Positions 54,989 to 64,000 of a DNA stretch of 64,000 nucleotides are shown one piece after another; positions within the stretch are counted from its first letter, which is position 1; the number at the start of each line of letters is the position of its first letter. Source of the DNA: a bacterium (GTDB taxonomy: Bacteria; Margulisbacteria; Marinamargulisbacteria; JABIPA01). Location of the stretch: assembly GCA_018698675.1 (NCBI GenBank), contig JABIPA010000068.1:1-64000 (forward strand), given 5' to 3'. The notes under the pieces were generated by a model that saw only the letters and a list, made by a program, of their open reading frames with translations, was not told where the DNA came from and made no database searches. The translations under genes and the position numbers were made by a program.

Positions 54989-57241
54989 TTATTTATTTGA
55001 ATTATTTAAGTCGTCAGTATTATCTGGAGTGAAAAACAGTGACGTGAATGGTTCGTTTTGTGGCACATCGAAGCTAGCCGTGTTGTTGCTAAATTCTTTT
55101 CCTTTATGTGAAACCATTTTTACTTTTTTAGGAAAACAAACGGTTATTGATATAGGGTTTTTATGGAATTTTGAGTCAATTTCTAATTTATATTGATCGC
55201 CAACTTTTTCTAGTAGGAGAGACACTGTACCAAATTTTGTAGGGGCGTTTTTAATAGCAAGTGGCGAACCAAATTTAGGAAGCATTTTTGGTGAAAGAAA
55301 TGGAAATAAAATTAATTTTTTTGTTTTATCATTTAAAATACAATTTCTGACAAATGATATGTATTCTGCGGAGGCCGTTAAACTATGACCGCTTCCAGCA
55401 CTACCGCCTTCTGAAATAGGATGGACTGTATCTGGCCAACTACCTGTTTCAAGACACTTTCCTTGTATCCAATTTAAAATTGAAAAACATAGATCTTTCT
55501 TTCGCTCTAATAGAAGTTGAGCGAGTTGAAAATTTTGAAGGATTGGAAAGCCATTTGGAAATGATGTGTTGAAAACTTTATCTTTATAAAATAAGTTTTT
55601 TTCTAGTTGTTTCAAAAGAGTGTCTATAATTGAGTCATTTGCATTAACTAGGTTCAGGGGATAAACCAAATTTAAAAGATTTAATAAAGAGGGTGTAACT
55701 ACTTGAGAGGTTTGTACCGAAAAACTTTTTAATTGGTCAAAAATATGGGATGCCAGTTTCGTTGTAATTCCTTGGAAATATGATTTATCGGACATTTTTT
55801 CTAATATGGATGCAATTTTAATAGCAGATTCAAGGCCGGATAATGACCAAATCGATTTTTCAAAGTTTGGGTCTAGGATTATTGTGTACGTATTTTTATT
55901 TTTTTCAATTTTTTCTATTTCTTTTTTTACGTACGAATATGTTTCTGTTAACAATGATTTGTTATTTGAAATTAAATAAGTATCTAAAATAGTTTTTATA
56001 ATTATTGGATTGCACTCCGTTTGTTTTTCAGGTGCGTTTAATGATTTTACAAACTCAAGAACCAATTTTTTAGATAATATTTTTTGACCTGAGTTGTTTA
56101 AAGCGTTTATAAGTTGAGGAATTTCTATTCCTTTGGATGTAGGAAGAGATTGAATTGTTTCAATCTCTTTTAGAGATGCTAAATTTGAGAGATGGAAGAA
56201 TGACTTTGTAATTAACGACGTCATAGCCATATCGGGTAACTGAATGCTCGTGTGTTTTTGCTGCATTAGACTGTAATACTCTTTGTTTTTTTCTAAAACT
56301 TCTTCGAAATCAGGAACTATTGTTTCTGTTTTAGATTCTTCAGAAAACGTTTTTTGATTTACATTGCTAATTGAAAAATGGAATTCGTTTTTTTTCGTTT
56401 GGTCCAATTGATAGGTTAAGAATGAACCAGCCATTTTAAGTGAACATGTTGCGGAGAGAAGCATTTCGATAGTTTTTGATATCTCGAATTCTTGGCATGT
56501 TTCATAATTTCCGCAAATGACGTTTTTAGGAGGTGTTTTTGGTTGGATTATGTGGTTTTTATTTATAATTAATGCGTGGCTTGAAAGATATTGTATCGTT
56601 TCGATTGAGCCAGCGCCTTCGGGAGAGAAGGGTTTAATGTTGATTATGAGCTCATTTTTAGATTCAGAATCAGTTGTTGTCGAATTGTCTTTTTTTGAGA
56701 TCGTTAGTTTAAGCAGAACCACGGATGTTGATGTGGATGGACAAACAGAACATGTGGCAACAAACGATTCGAAGTCATAATGCGTTTCTAGGCATCCCGT
56801 TTCGGTATTAAGTTGTTGAGAAATAGACTCACATTCGGACGAACGAAATGATTTATTTTTATCATTTAAAATTTGAAAATCGATAGACCATAAAAACGGA
56901 CCAAAATTAACAAGGCCTTTCGGATCTATTAGAATTTCATTTTTAAGAGTATTTGTTTTTAATTTTGTCCAATTTCTAAAACAGTCGTTGTTTAAAAGTG
57001 TTGGGTTAGATTGAGATTGGTAATAGGCGCCAGATGGGTTTAATTGAGACTTTATCCAAAATGGCCATGACGTGAGCTTATGAGTGAATAATAATATTCT
57101 ATTTTTTTTTCCAATTGAATCTAGTGATTTCTGGTATTTGGATTTAACGGATAAGTTTTGCAAGAGATCGTATTGAAATGATGAGAAATTACTAGTGACG
57201 GATTGTTTTTTTGTTTTTGATTTTGTTTTGAAAATATTCAT
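54989..57241 (-). CDS. Large protein with probable (alpha/alpha)-barrel glycosidase-like domain
   Basis: 750 residues, not confidently identified. The N-terminal 290 residues are beta-rich and suggest a sugar-binding sandwich. The rest is helical. A segment near 615-650 (CLETGSWPDTVHPISEGG then SGHSLTASAEYISFVRN) resembles six-hairpin glycosidases. A short C-terminal beta region closes it. No signal peptide, so probably cytoplasmic. It starts four bases inside trpS and is followed by rlmD. Candidates are GH15- or GH94-like enzymes; the catalytic acids are not identified. Confidence 0.6.
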   Translation of the reverse strand: MNIFKTKSKTKKQSVTSNFSSFQYDLLQNLSVKSKYQKSLDSIGKKNRILLFTHKLTSWPFWIKSQLNPSGAYYQSQSNPTLLNNDCFRNWTKLKTNTLKNEILIDPKGLVNFGPFLWSIDFQILNDKNKSFRSSECESISQQLNTETGCLETHYDFESFVATCSVCPSTSTSVVLLKLTISKKDNSTTTDSESKNELIINIKPFSPEGAGSIETIQYLSSHALIINKNHIIQPKTPPKNVICGNYETCQEFEISKTIEMLLSATCSLKMAGSFLTYQLDQTKKNEFHFSISNVNQKTFSEESKTETIVPDFEEVLEKNKEYYSLMQQKHTSIQLPDMAMTSLITKSFFHLSNLASLKEIETIQSLPTSKGIEIPQLINALNNSGQKILSKKLVLEFVKSLNAPEKQTECNPIIIKTILDTYLISNNKSLLTETYSYVKKEIEKIEKNKNTYTIILDPNFEKSIWSLSGLESAIKIASILEKMSDKSYFQGITTKLASHIFDQLKSFSVQTSQVVTPSLLNLLNLVYPLNLVNANDSIIDTLLKQLEKNLFYKDKVFNTSFPNGFPILQNFQLAQLLLERKKDLCFSILNWIQGKCLETGSWPDTVHPISEGGSAGSGHSLTASAEYISFVRNCILNDKTKKLILFPFLSPKMLPKFGSPLAIKNAPTKFGTVSLLLEKVGDQYKLEIDSKFHKNPISITVCFPKKVKMVSHKGKEFSNNTASFDVPQNEPFTSLFFTPDNTDDLNNSNK

Positions 57242-58227
57242 AATTTTAGAGCATTTTTAACTTCATTCATTGTTTCAGAGGCAACTTTTTTTGCTTTTAG
57301 TTGTCCGTCTCTAAGTATCTCTTCAACATTTTTTGTGTTTGATTCGAGTTCAGCACGTTTTTCTCTGAAGGTAGAAAGAGAATCGCCTATTAATGCGCCC
57401 ATTTCTTTTTTACATTGGACGCATCCAATTTCTCCTTTTTTGCAAAGGGTTTCGATTTCTAAGACCCTTTCTGGAGAGTTATATATTTTTTGGAACGAAA
57501 AAACGGGGCATATTTCTGGATTACCAGGATCTGTTCGTTTGATTCTGTCCGGATCTGTAATCATTTTCATTGATAGTTTCGTTATATCTTCTGAAGAACT
57601 GTTTATTGGAATGGTGTTATTGTATGATTTTGACATTTTTTTACCGTCAGTTCCTATAACAACAGGGTGCTTTGTTAATATTTCTTCGGGGATAGGGAAA
57701 ACATCTCCATAAAGATGATTAAATCTCCTCGCTATTTCTCTTGTAAGTTCGAGATGTGGAATTTGATCGTGACCAACGGGTACGGTTTGAGCTTTATAAA
57801 GTAATATATCGGCCGCCATTAAAACTGGATATCCTAAAAATCCATATGTATCTAAGTTTTTTTCTTTTAATTCTTCGATTTTTCCTTTGTAGTTTGGGAC
57901 TCGAGTAAGCCAAGGAATAGGGGTTAGCATTGATAGTATTAGATGTAATTCGGCATGCTCTTTAATATCTGATTGAAAGTAAAAACAGCATTTTTCAGGA
58001 TTTATTCCCGAAGCAAGTAAATCTAGAGCAAGTTCCATTTTATTGGATCTTAAGGATGATGTTCCTTCATAAAGGGTTGTTAGAGAATGTAAATCAGCGA
58101 TCATTAAAAAAGACTCATATTTATTTTGCAAGTCTACCCAGTTTTGTATTGCACCTAGGTAATTTCCAAGATGCATTTGACCGGTTGGTTGGATACCGCT
58201 AACTAATCGTTTTTTTGAGGCGTTCAT
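57238..58227 (-). CDS. trpS: Tryptophanyl-tRNA synthetase with probable iron-sulfur motif
   Basis: 329-residue class I synthetase charging tRNA-Trp. The HIGH-equivalent is MHLGNYLG (18-25), and KMSKS is at 197-201. Four Cys near the anticodon-binding part, C240, C262, C269 and C272, have spacing 21, 6 and 2. This nearly matches the [4Fe-4S] pattern known from the Thermotoga enzyme (22, 6, 2). Single-gene identity is certain; cluster binding is inferred. It overlaps the next gene by four bases and lies 60 bases after oppD. Confidence 0.96.
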   Translation of the reverse strand: MNASKKRLVSGIQPTGQMHLGNYLGAIQNWVDLQNKYESFLMIADLHSLTTLYEGTSSLRSNKMELALDLLASGINPEKCCFYFQSDIKEHAELHLILSMLTPIPWLTRVPNYKGKIEELKEKNLDTYGFLGYPVLMAADILLYKAQTVPVGHDQIPHLELTREIARRFNHLYGDVFPIPEEILTKHPVVIGTDGKKMSKSYNNTIPINSSSEDITKLSMKMITDPDRIKRTDPGNPEICPVFSFQKIYNSPERVLEIETLCKKGEIGCVQCKKEMGALIGDSLSTFREKRAELESNTKNVEEILRDGQLKAKKVASETMNEVKNALKL

Positions 58228-58287
58228 TTAGTTTTGAGAATAACGAAAAATATTCTGGAGGTCCAGGATAGACCTTGTTTGAGATGT

Positions 58288-59268
58288 CTATTTAGGTTTG
58301 TTTTCGAACAGATGGCATGCAACTTTAGATGTTTTTGAATTTTTTAAATGGTTTTGGAAAGGAGGTTCACTTATTTCGCATGTATCGAAGGCTTTTGGGC
58401 ACCTCGTATGAAATCGACAACCTGTTGGAATATTGAGAGGGCTTGGGATATCTCCTTTTAAAAGTGTTGGTTCCTTTTTTATCGATGGGTCCGGATTAGG
58501 AATAGAGTCAATTAGGGCCTGTGTGTAAGGGTGTTGTGGTGATTTGAATATATCAAGGGGCGTTCCACTTTCGACTATTTTTCCTAGATACATTATTAAA
58601 ACATGGTCGCAATGTTGAGCGATTACTCCTAAATCATGAGAAATGAGTAGTATGGACATTTTGTTTTTTATTTTGAGTTCGTTTAAAAGATGGAGGATTT
58701 GGGCTTGAATGGTTACATCTAAGGAAGCTGTTGGTTCGTCTGCAATGAGTAGCTTGGGATTCATTGCGATTGTTATTGCTATCATGATTCGTTGGCACAT
58801 TCCGAGCGAAAATTGGTGGGGATAATCGTTTAACCGTTTTTTTGCATCCGGAATATTTACTTCTGTTAGAAGATGCTCTGCTTTTTCTAATGCGTTAAGT
58901 TTGGAAAGCTTTGGGTTATGTAGTTGTAATGTCTCTACTAGTTGATTCCCAATTGTGAAAACAGGATTGAGGGCGGCTAGCGGGTTTTGAAATATGAGAC
59001 CGATTTCTTTACCTCTTATTGATTGGAAACTTTTTTCGGAAGAAGATAATAAATCTTCGTCTTTCCATAAAACTTTTCCAGATGTTGTTTTTCCATTAGA
59101 AGAAAGGAGTTGTAGTATTGAAAGTGCTGTTACGCTTTTTCCTGAACCAGATTCACCTACTAAGCCTATTGTCGAATTTTCTGGAACGTCAAAAGAGACA
59201 TCATCGACGGCAGTTACCGTGTTTTGTCCTGTTTTGAAGATAGTGGTTATATTTTCTACTTTTAGCAT
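58288..59268 (-). CDS. oppD: Oligopeptide/dipeptide ABC transporter ATPase (OppD/DppD)
   Basis: 326-residue ATPase for the adjacent permeases. Walker A GESGSGKS (38-45) and Walker B LLIADEPTASLD are normal. The ABC signature is unusual: HQFSLGMCQRI instead of FSGGM(R/K)QR, losing the first conserved Gly. The C-terminal Opp/Dpp segment is present (GCRFHTRCPKAFDTC...ACHLF), with the Cys seen in this family. No second ATPase (OppF) follows. It may act as a homodimer or borrow a partner elsewhere. Confidence 0.92.
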   Translation of the reverse strand: MLKVENITTIFKTGQNTVTAVDDVSFDVPENSTIGLVGESGSGKSVTALSILQLLSSNGKTTSGKVLWKDEDLLSSSEKSFQSIRGKEIGLIFQNPLAALNPVFTIGNQLVETLQLHNPKLSKLNALEKAEHLLTEVNIPDAKKRLNDYPHQFSLGMCQRIMIAITIAMNPKLLIADEPTASLDVTIQAQILHLLNELKIKNKMSILLISHDLGVIAQHCDHVLIMYLGKIVESGTPLDIFKSPQHPYTQALIDSIPNPDPSIKKEPTLLKGDIPSPLNIPTGCRFHTRCPKAFDTCEISEPPFQNHLKNSKTSKVACHLFENKPK

Positions 59269-59271
59269 AAA

Positions 59272-60087
59272 TTAGGATTCTTTCGGGTTGAATTTTGCAC
59301 GACAATCATCTCCTAAAATGTTTAAAGCAAGAACCGTTAATGTAATAAATGTACCTGGTACAATTGCCATCCAAGGAGATTCTCTCATATATCCTAAGCT
59401 ATTATCCAACATATTACCCCAACTTGCATCTGGTGGCTGAACCCCTAGGCCAAGAAAGCTTAAAACGGATTCGGTTAGAATTGCCGAACCCATACCTAGA
59501 GTTGCAGCAACAATAACAGGGGGAAGGGTGTGCGGTAGAATATGTTTAAACAGTAGTTTCGTATTTGAAATTCCTCTAGCTTTTGCTGCAGTAATAAATA
59601 GTTGTTCTCGTATACTCAAAACTTCAGCACGTACAATTCGTGTCACGCCCATCCAGCTTGTAAGGCCAATAACAATCATCACGTTCCATATACTTGGGGT
59701 GAGAATAACTTGAATAGTTAAAATTAAAAATATTGTAGGAATCGCCATCATTAAATCGACAAATCTCATTAAAATAGAGTCTACTGCTTTTGAACTAAAA
59801 CCTGAAATTAGTCCTAAGATAAGACCAATACTTATAGAGATACTTACGGAAACGACCGCAACTAGAATAGATATTCTCGCACCAGAAAATGTCCGAATAA
59901 ATAAGTCCCGTCCTAAATCATCGGTTCCAAACCAGTTCGTTAAAGACGGGGCTAGAGCATCTCCTATTAGATCTGGATTAAATGTATTTGGGTCTGTATT
60001 TGAAAGGAGAGGTAAGAAAATTGCTAAAAAAACGAGACCTGCTAGAAAAATTAGTGATAGTAAAGATAATGGTTTGAATTTTTTCAT
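59272..60087 (-). CDS. oppC: Oligopeptide/dipeptide ABC transporter permease (OppC/DppC)
   Basis: 271 residues, six spans. The family's N-terminal periplasmic motif (HGTDDLGRD-like, FGTDDLGRDLFIRTFSGAR) is present. The ATPase-contacting loop is AKARGISNTKLLFKHILP, and the ending block GLGVQPPDASWGNML is highly typical. It starts four bases inside oppB and is followed after three bases by oppD. Confidence 0.94.
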   Translation of the reverse strand: MKKFKPLSLLSLIFLAGLVFLAIFLPLLSNTDPNTFNPDLIGDALAPSLTNWFGTDDLGRDLFIRTFSGARISILVAVVSVSISISIGLILGLISGFSSKAVDSILMRFVDLMMAIPTIFLILTIQVILTPSIWNVMIVIGLTSWMGVTRIVRAEVLSIREQLFITAAKARGISNTKLLFKHILPHTLPPVIVAATLGMGSAILTESVLSFLGLGVQPPDASWGNMLDNSLGYMRESPWMAIVPGTFITLTVLALNILGDDCRAKFNPKES

Positions 60088-61049
60088 TTTAGCCTGATTC
60101 TTGGATCTGCGTATGTATAAGCGATGTCGGCAAATAAGTTTCCTAGAATAATTAAAATTGAAGAAAAGACGATGGATCCCATAATGACCGGGTAGTCTCT
60201 AGAAAAAATGGACGCTATGCCAAGCTGTCCCATTCCAGGCCAAGAGAAAATATATTCGATGATGAAGGAGCCTCCAATAAGACCTGGTAAACTCAAGCCA
60301 AGAATTGTGATGATGGGAATTGACGCATTTTTAAACGCGTGAATAAAAAGTAATTTGGTTTTTGAAATTCCTCTGGCTTTTGCAGCAAGAATATAGTCTT
60401 GGCTTAAAATTTTGATGATTCCGAATCTGTGGTACCTTGTAAGACTAGCGAGTCCCCCTATTACAATGGTAAGTAACGGCAAGGCGAGATGTTTTGATAT
60501 ATCAATTAATTGAATCCATAAAGATGCCTCAGAAAGTTGAGGGTCTATAAACCCGGAAGTTGGCAAAATATTTAATTTTAAAGAAAATCCCAAAATTAAC
60601 ATAAGTCCAAGCCAGAACGTTGGAATTGATAGACCAATAAATGAAAAAATAAGGACAAAGTTATCGAAAAAACTATCTTTTTTTGCGCCGGAAATAAGAC
60701 CTAATGGCAATGTTATTCCTAATATTAGAATTAGTGATGAAATCGATAGGAGTAGTGTTGCGGGCATTCTTTCTTTTAACATGGCAGTCACTGGTTTCGA
60801 ATATGAATAGGAGCGGCCTAAATCTCCTTTTAATGCGTTTTTCAACCACCGTCCATATTGAACGACAACAGGATCGTTCAGGCCTAAATTAGTTTTAATT
60901 TTTTGAGTGTCTTCTATTGATAAGCTTGGATCAGCCCATTCGTTAAGAGGGGATCCTGGTGCCAAGTTAATGAGTATGAACGAAATAAATGTAATTCCGA
61001 TTAGTAATGGAATTGAACTAAAAAGGCGTTTTAGAAAATAACCAAACAT
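60084..61049 (-). CDS. oppB: Oligopeptide/dipeptide ABC transporter permease (OppB/DppB)
   Basis: 321 residues. It opens with the standard MFGYFLKRLFSSIPLLIGITF and LAPGSPL. The ATPase-contact loop reads AKARGISKTKLLFIHAFKN, and the end IEYIFSWPGMGQLGIA is classic. Six spans. It lies three bases after the solute-binding protein gene. Confidence 0.94.
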   Translation of the reverse strand: MFGYFLKRLFSSIPLLIGITFISFILINLAPGSPLNEWADPSLSIEDTQKIKTNLGLNDPVVVQYGRWLKNALKGDLGRSYSYSKPVTAMLKERMPATLLLSISSLILILGITLPLGLISGAKKDSFFDNFVLIFSFIGLSIPTFWLGLMLILGFSLKLNILPTSGFIDPQLSEASLWIQLIDISKHLALPLLTIVIGGLASLTRYHRFGIIKILSQDYILAAKARGISKTKLLFIHAFKNASIPIITILGLSLPGLIGGSFIIEYIFSWPGMGQLGIASIFSRDYPVIMGSIVFSSILIILGNLFADIAYTYADPRIRLK

Positions 61050-61052
61050 ATG

Positions 61053-62732
61053 TTAATCGGTTACCCAAACGTTTTCTATAATATTAAACAACCCTGAAGG
61101 ACCTGGTTTTGATAGTCCATGAACTCTAGTGTTCACACCCGCAATCGATTTAGATGAAAAGAGAAAAAGATATGGGCAGTCTATTCCTATTATATTAAAA
61201 CACTCCGAATATATTTCTTTTCGTTTTTCTTTGTTAAGCTCAGTTCGGCCCTTTTCTAATAGGGAATCTACTTTTTTATTTGAATATCCAACAAAATTAA
61301 ATCCTTTAGGGTACTGTGTCGAGTGCCATGTTGAGTAACCGTCCGGGTCTATTCCCAAGCTCCAACCAAGCATAGCTGCTTCGAATGGTTTTGGTTCTTC
61401 TTCGGACTCTAGTTTATTTAAGAACGATTTCCATTCCATTTGGCTAATCGTCATATTTATTCCGACATTTTTTAGATATTGTTGAATAATTTGAGCAGAT
61501 TTTTTACTTGTTTTACTTCCTTTACTTGTCATTAAATTGAAGCTTATTGCTTTGTTGTTATGTTTGAAGATTTTTAGTTTTGGATCCCAAACAAGGCCCA
61601 TTTCTTTTAGAAGCAATTTTGATTTTTCCGGGTTGTAGTCGAAAGAAATGGGGGTATCTGGATATGCCCAAGATACTGGTGTGGAAGGGATATGAACGGG
61701 ACTTCCTAATCCTTTTAAAACACCTTTTACTAAAGCCTTTCTATTAATTGCGTGAGACATTGCTTGTCGGAATTTTAAGTCTGAGAAGGGCCATTTTTTT
61801 AAGTTAAATCCTAGATAACTGTAGCCTAAGTTTTCGTATGTGTATGTTTTTATGTGAGGGATTTTATTTGTTTTATTTAGGTCTTTTGCTGGAACACCTG
61901 CTACGTCTAGTTCTTTTTTTTCTAAGGATACGAGAGCTGTATTTGAATCCGGTATAATTTTATAAAGTATAGATTTAACTTTTGCTTTATTTCCAAAAAA
62001 TGATTCGTTTCGAGTCACTTCGATAAATTGGCTCGTTTTCCATCTCTTGAATTTAAAGGGGCCTGTCCCTATTGGAGCATGGTTAAAAGAAGCTGTGTTT
62101 ATGTCATCGTTTTCTAAAATATGTTTTGGAATGATGTGCATGGAAATTTTGGCTAAAAAGGGTGCGAATGGTTCTGATAGGGTAATTTTGAAAACGGTGT
62201 CTGATATGACAGTTGTTTTGATTTCTTCTCCATTTATTATAAAGCCTGAGCGTCGAACGGTATTTGTTTTTGGGTCTAATATTTTATCAAAGGTAAATTT
62301 CACATCTTCCGCTGTAAGAGGGTGTCCGTCATGCCATTTGATATTTGGTTTTAGAGTAAATACATATGATTTGTTATTGTTCGTGACGGTATAGGATTCC
62401 AAAAGATCCGGGACAAGTTCTAATTTATCGTTTACTTTAAATAATCCGTTAAAAATAACATCTTCAATTTTCGAAGAGGCGACATCTGACGACAAAATTG
62501 GGTTTAGGGAACCAGGTTCAGAAGATAGGTGATAGATAAGTGTTCCATTTAGGTTTGTAGATATATTTGTTTTTGGAGCTGTTGTATTTTTCTTGGAACA
62601 ACCTGTAATTGATAGCCCAATACAACAAATTATTAAGGATATAAATATGGTTATGAAGTTATTGAGTAGAAGATATTCTTTTTTAATCGAAGGTGATACG
62701 TGGGGATTAATTTTGAAATTCATATGATTCAT
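61053..62732 (-). CDS. oppA: Peptide-binding lipoprotein, SBP family 5 (OppA/DppA-like)
   Basis: 559 residues. The hydrophobic stretch (about 27-44) ends in a lipobox (SITGC, Cys45). Family 5 hallmarks are YHLSSEPGSLNPILSSD, WHDGHPLTAEDVKFTF, PIGTGPFKFKRW, LKFRQAMSHAINRKAL and WSLGIDPDGYSTWHS. The signal region is unusually long (45 residues), but no later start codon exists before the lipobox. A GGAAAA lies eight bases before the ATG. Opp genes B, C and D follow directly. It may bind peptides, nickel or sugars; ligand unknown. Confidence 0.92.
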   Translation of the reverse strand: MNHMNFKINPHVSPSIKKEYLLLNNFITIFISLIICCIGLSITGCSKKNTTAPKTNISTNLNGTLIYHLSSEPGSLNPILSSDVASSKIEDVIFNGLFKVNDKLELVPDLLESYTVTNNNKSYVFTLKPNIKWHDGHPLTAEDVKFTFDKILDPKTNTVRRSGFIINGEEIKTTVISDTVFKITLSEPFAPFLAKISMHIIPKHILENDDINTASFNHAPIGTGPFKFKRWKTSQFIEVTRNESFFGNKAKVKSILYKIIPDSNTALVSLEKKELDVAGVPAKDLNKTNKIPHIKTYTYENLGYSYLGFNLKKWPFSDLKFRQAMSHAINRKALVKGVLKGLGSPVHIPSTPVSWAYPDTPISFDYNPEKSKLLLKEMGLVWDPKLKIFKHNNKAISFNLMTSKGSKTSKKSAQIIQQYLKNVGINMTISQMEWKSFLNKLESEEEPKPFEAAMLGWSLGIDPDGYSTWHSTQYPKGFNFVGYSNKKVDSLLEKGRTELNKEKRKEIYSECFNIIGIDCPYLFLFSSKSIAGVNTRVHGLSKPGPSGLFNIIENVWVTD

Positions 62733-63285
62733 ATTTATTTTCCAGTACTTAGATAGTCTAGGTCTATTTTTTTAAATAGATCTGATTGTAAAGAGATCCA
62801 GTGAGTTTTGCATTTTTTTGAAAATATTATTATAACAGCCATTTATTGTCTAAGCCCATTACTTGATGGTTCTATTTATTTTTTTACTAATTATTCTATC
62901 AATGTTTTTTGTTTTAGTGTAAAACAAACTTAACCATGGTCATTTTCCCAAGATAAACTAGTGTTGTTGTCTAAAAGAGTGATTAACGAAAGGTCGGCAG
63001 CATGTTAGGAAATGGCTTTTGCCACTTGGATATATTTTATTGTTTTTTAAATTTATGTTTGTGTGTGATGTCTATCCATTCGTTTATACCCCTCAATAGC
63101 GTACCTTATTCCCATTTAATATGATGGATTGATTTTCGAATAAACGTTTAGTTATATAAGATGTTTGTTTGTTAAAAATATCTATAAACTAAAAGGACTC
63201 TAGCAAATAATGTTCTTTAAATTGGTAATAAAAAATATAGTTGTAACCGGCAGCTATTGCGTAATCTCATTTATGTTTTTTTAGG
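62733..63285. other. Intergenic region upstream of oppA
   Basis: About 550 bases without a convincing gene. Near 62759-62783 there is a hairpin (AGGTCTATTT pairing with AAATAGATCT, one wobble) in the likely oppA leader. The rest is AT-rich. No tRNA or small-RNA fold stood out. Confidence 0.45.
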
Positions 63286-64000
63286 TTATTCTTCATCATC
63301 AGTTATTTTTCCAACTTTTTTGCTTACTAAGGTAATAACTCCTATTAAAACCAATACCAGTAAAAACAAAGCTAGTTTGAACAAAAAAGAATAATCTTTT
63401 TCATCGGAATTTTTGGTGTTAGATATGTCCGGGTCATAAAACGCATTATTTTTTTGATGGCTAATTTTTAATACATTCATTTTTCTTAATTCAGAAATAA
63501 ATTCTTGTGTTTGTGAATATTTTTGAATGTCGTAGGTCGGAAAATGATCTGTCTGACCTCCATAATATATAGAAAGAGGTGTTTCTTGATTTGGAGAGAA
63601 AACGAAATGATAACGTCTTCTGTTTAATTGTAGACTAGTTATGGATATTGGCGGATTATCTTCGTTGTTAATAATAAGTCGAAATTGTTTTCCAGATGCT
63701 CCATTTAAAGAGATTAAAAACCTATTATTTTTATTTGTTTTCATTTTTAGATTTCTGATGGTTCTCCATGTTTTTGAATTATTTTTTAAAACTTGAACAG
63801 TCATTGGTCGTTCGAATACTTTTCTTTTTGTATCGATAGTAATCGATTGCAAAGGAGCCCCTATACTGTCTATTAAAACTTCAGTTTTATGGCTGTTTTC
63901 TTCTATATGAGCAGACCATGAAGGCGTTTTTGGTTCTGTTTCTACGGCTGAAGTGGGAATGAGTTTAGATTGAGAGAAATAAAATATGACATGATCTACT
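63286..64000 (-). CDS. DUF3999-like membrane-anchored protein, C-terminal part
   Basis: The frame is open to the right edge, so the N-terminus lies outside. Visible are a beta-rich exported region (EVLIDSIGAPLQSITID, QFRLIINNEDNPPISITSLQL, SIYYGGQTDHFPTYDIQKY) and one membrane span near the C-terminus, followed by a short charged tail. This pattern fits DUF3999, whose members are predicted periplasmic proteins anchored at the C-terminus. Function unknown. The true chain is longer than the 188 residues after the first TTG. Confidence 0.7.
   Translation of the reverse strand, partial: VDHVIFYFSQSKLIPTSAVETEPKTPSWSAHIEENSHKTEVLIDSIGAPLQSITIDTKRKVFERPMTVQVLKNNSKTWRTIRNLKMKTNKNNRFLISLNGASGKQFRLIINNEDNPPISITSLQLNRRRYHFVFSPNQETPLSIYYGGQTDHFPTYDIQKYSQTQEFISELRKMNVLKISHQKNNAFYDPDISNTKNSDEKDYSFLFKLALFLLVLVLIGVITLVSKKVGKITDDEE

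Overview
The window is AT-rich bacterial chromosome, densely packed with short operons on both strands. The cell is a diderm. Support comes from a PorV/PorQ-like outer-membrane barrel, a lipoprotein solute-binding protein, signal-peptide proteins with FlgD-Ig/sorting-type C-termini, an OmpA-type MotB and a UDP-sugar decarboxylase. I see no rRNA, tRNA, insertion sequence, prophage or CRISPR array. Gene content is housekeeping plus two giant surface proteins, which looks like an uncultured low-GC lineage. A Margulisbacteria-like origin is only a guess; the sequence does not prove it.

Layout. 1-1.5 kb: end of fabF, then rnhB and yraN (+). 1.5-15 kb (-): a giant 3480-residue surface protein heads a run with a YkgJ-type Cys-cluster protein, an acidic-tailed unknown, ychF and a DUF368 undecaprenyl-phosphate translocase. 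15-18.2 kb: UDP-glucuronate decarboxylase (-), then Nudix, Xer recombinase and site-2 protease (+). 18.2-31 kb (-): a three-gene operon with a small FlgD-Ig/CTD-type secreted protein, a PorV-like barrel and a second giant protein of 3718 residues that is collinear with the first. 31-36 kb: YdcF, YfcH-type epimerase, YitT, a FlgD-like protein and endonuclease Q. 36-38 kb: gpmI split by a one-base frameshift. 38-45 kb (+): a CtpA-type protease and a tetrapyrrole operon (hemA, hemC, cobA-hemD fusion, hemB, hemL). 45-49.4 kb (+): a TPR/SPOR protein, a single-chain FliF-FliG-like protein, motA and motB. 49.7-64 kb (-): rho, an NhaC antiporter, then an OppABCD-trpS-glycosidase-like-rlmD run, and a partial DUF3999 protein at the edge.

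The most unusual content is the 45.2-49.4 kb motor locus. One polypeptide carries a signal peptide, a FliF ring-building/beta-collar-like domain, one membrane span, a Gly/Ser linker and FliG middle and C-terminal domains. It lies directly upstream of MotA and MotB. No rod, hook, filament or export gene is nearby, but a FlgD-like protein lies 11 kb away. This looks like a reduced flagellar-type rotor and stator, possibly used for something other than swimming.

The two giant proteins have the same N-terminal domain, a YadA-head-like block, dozens of GIGT-type repeats, six copies of a larger module and the same C-terminal domain. Their operons also share an identical 13-base motif, followed by CGAT at the same spacing and at almost the same distance from the start codon, so they are probably co-regulated. 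A motor that moves giant adhesins (gliding-like) is a reasonable hypothesis, but nothing in the sequence links the two parts directly.
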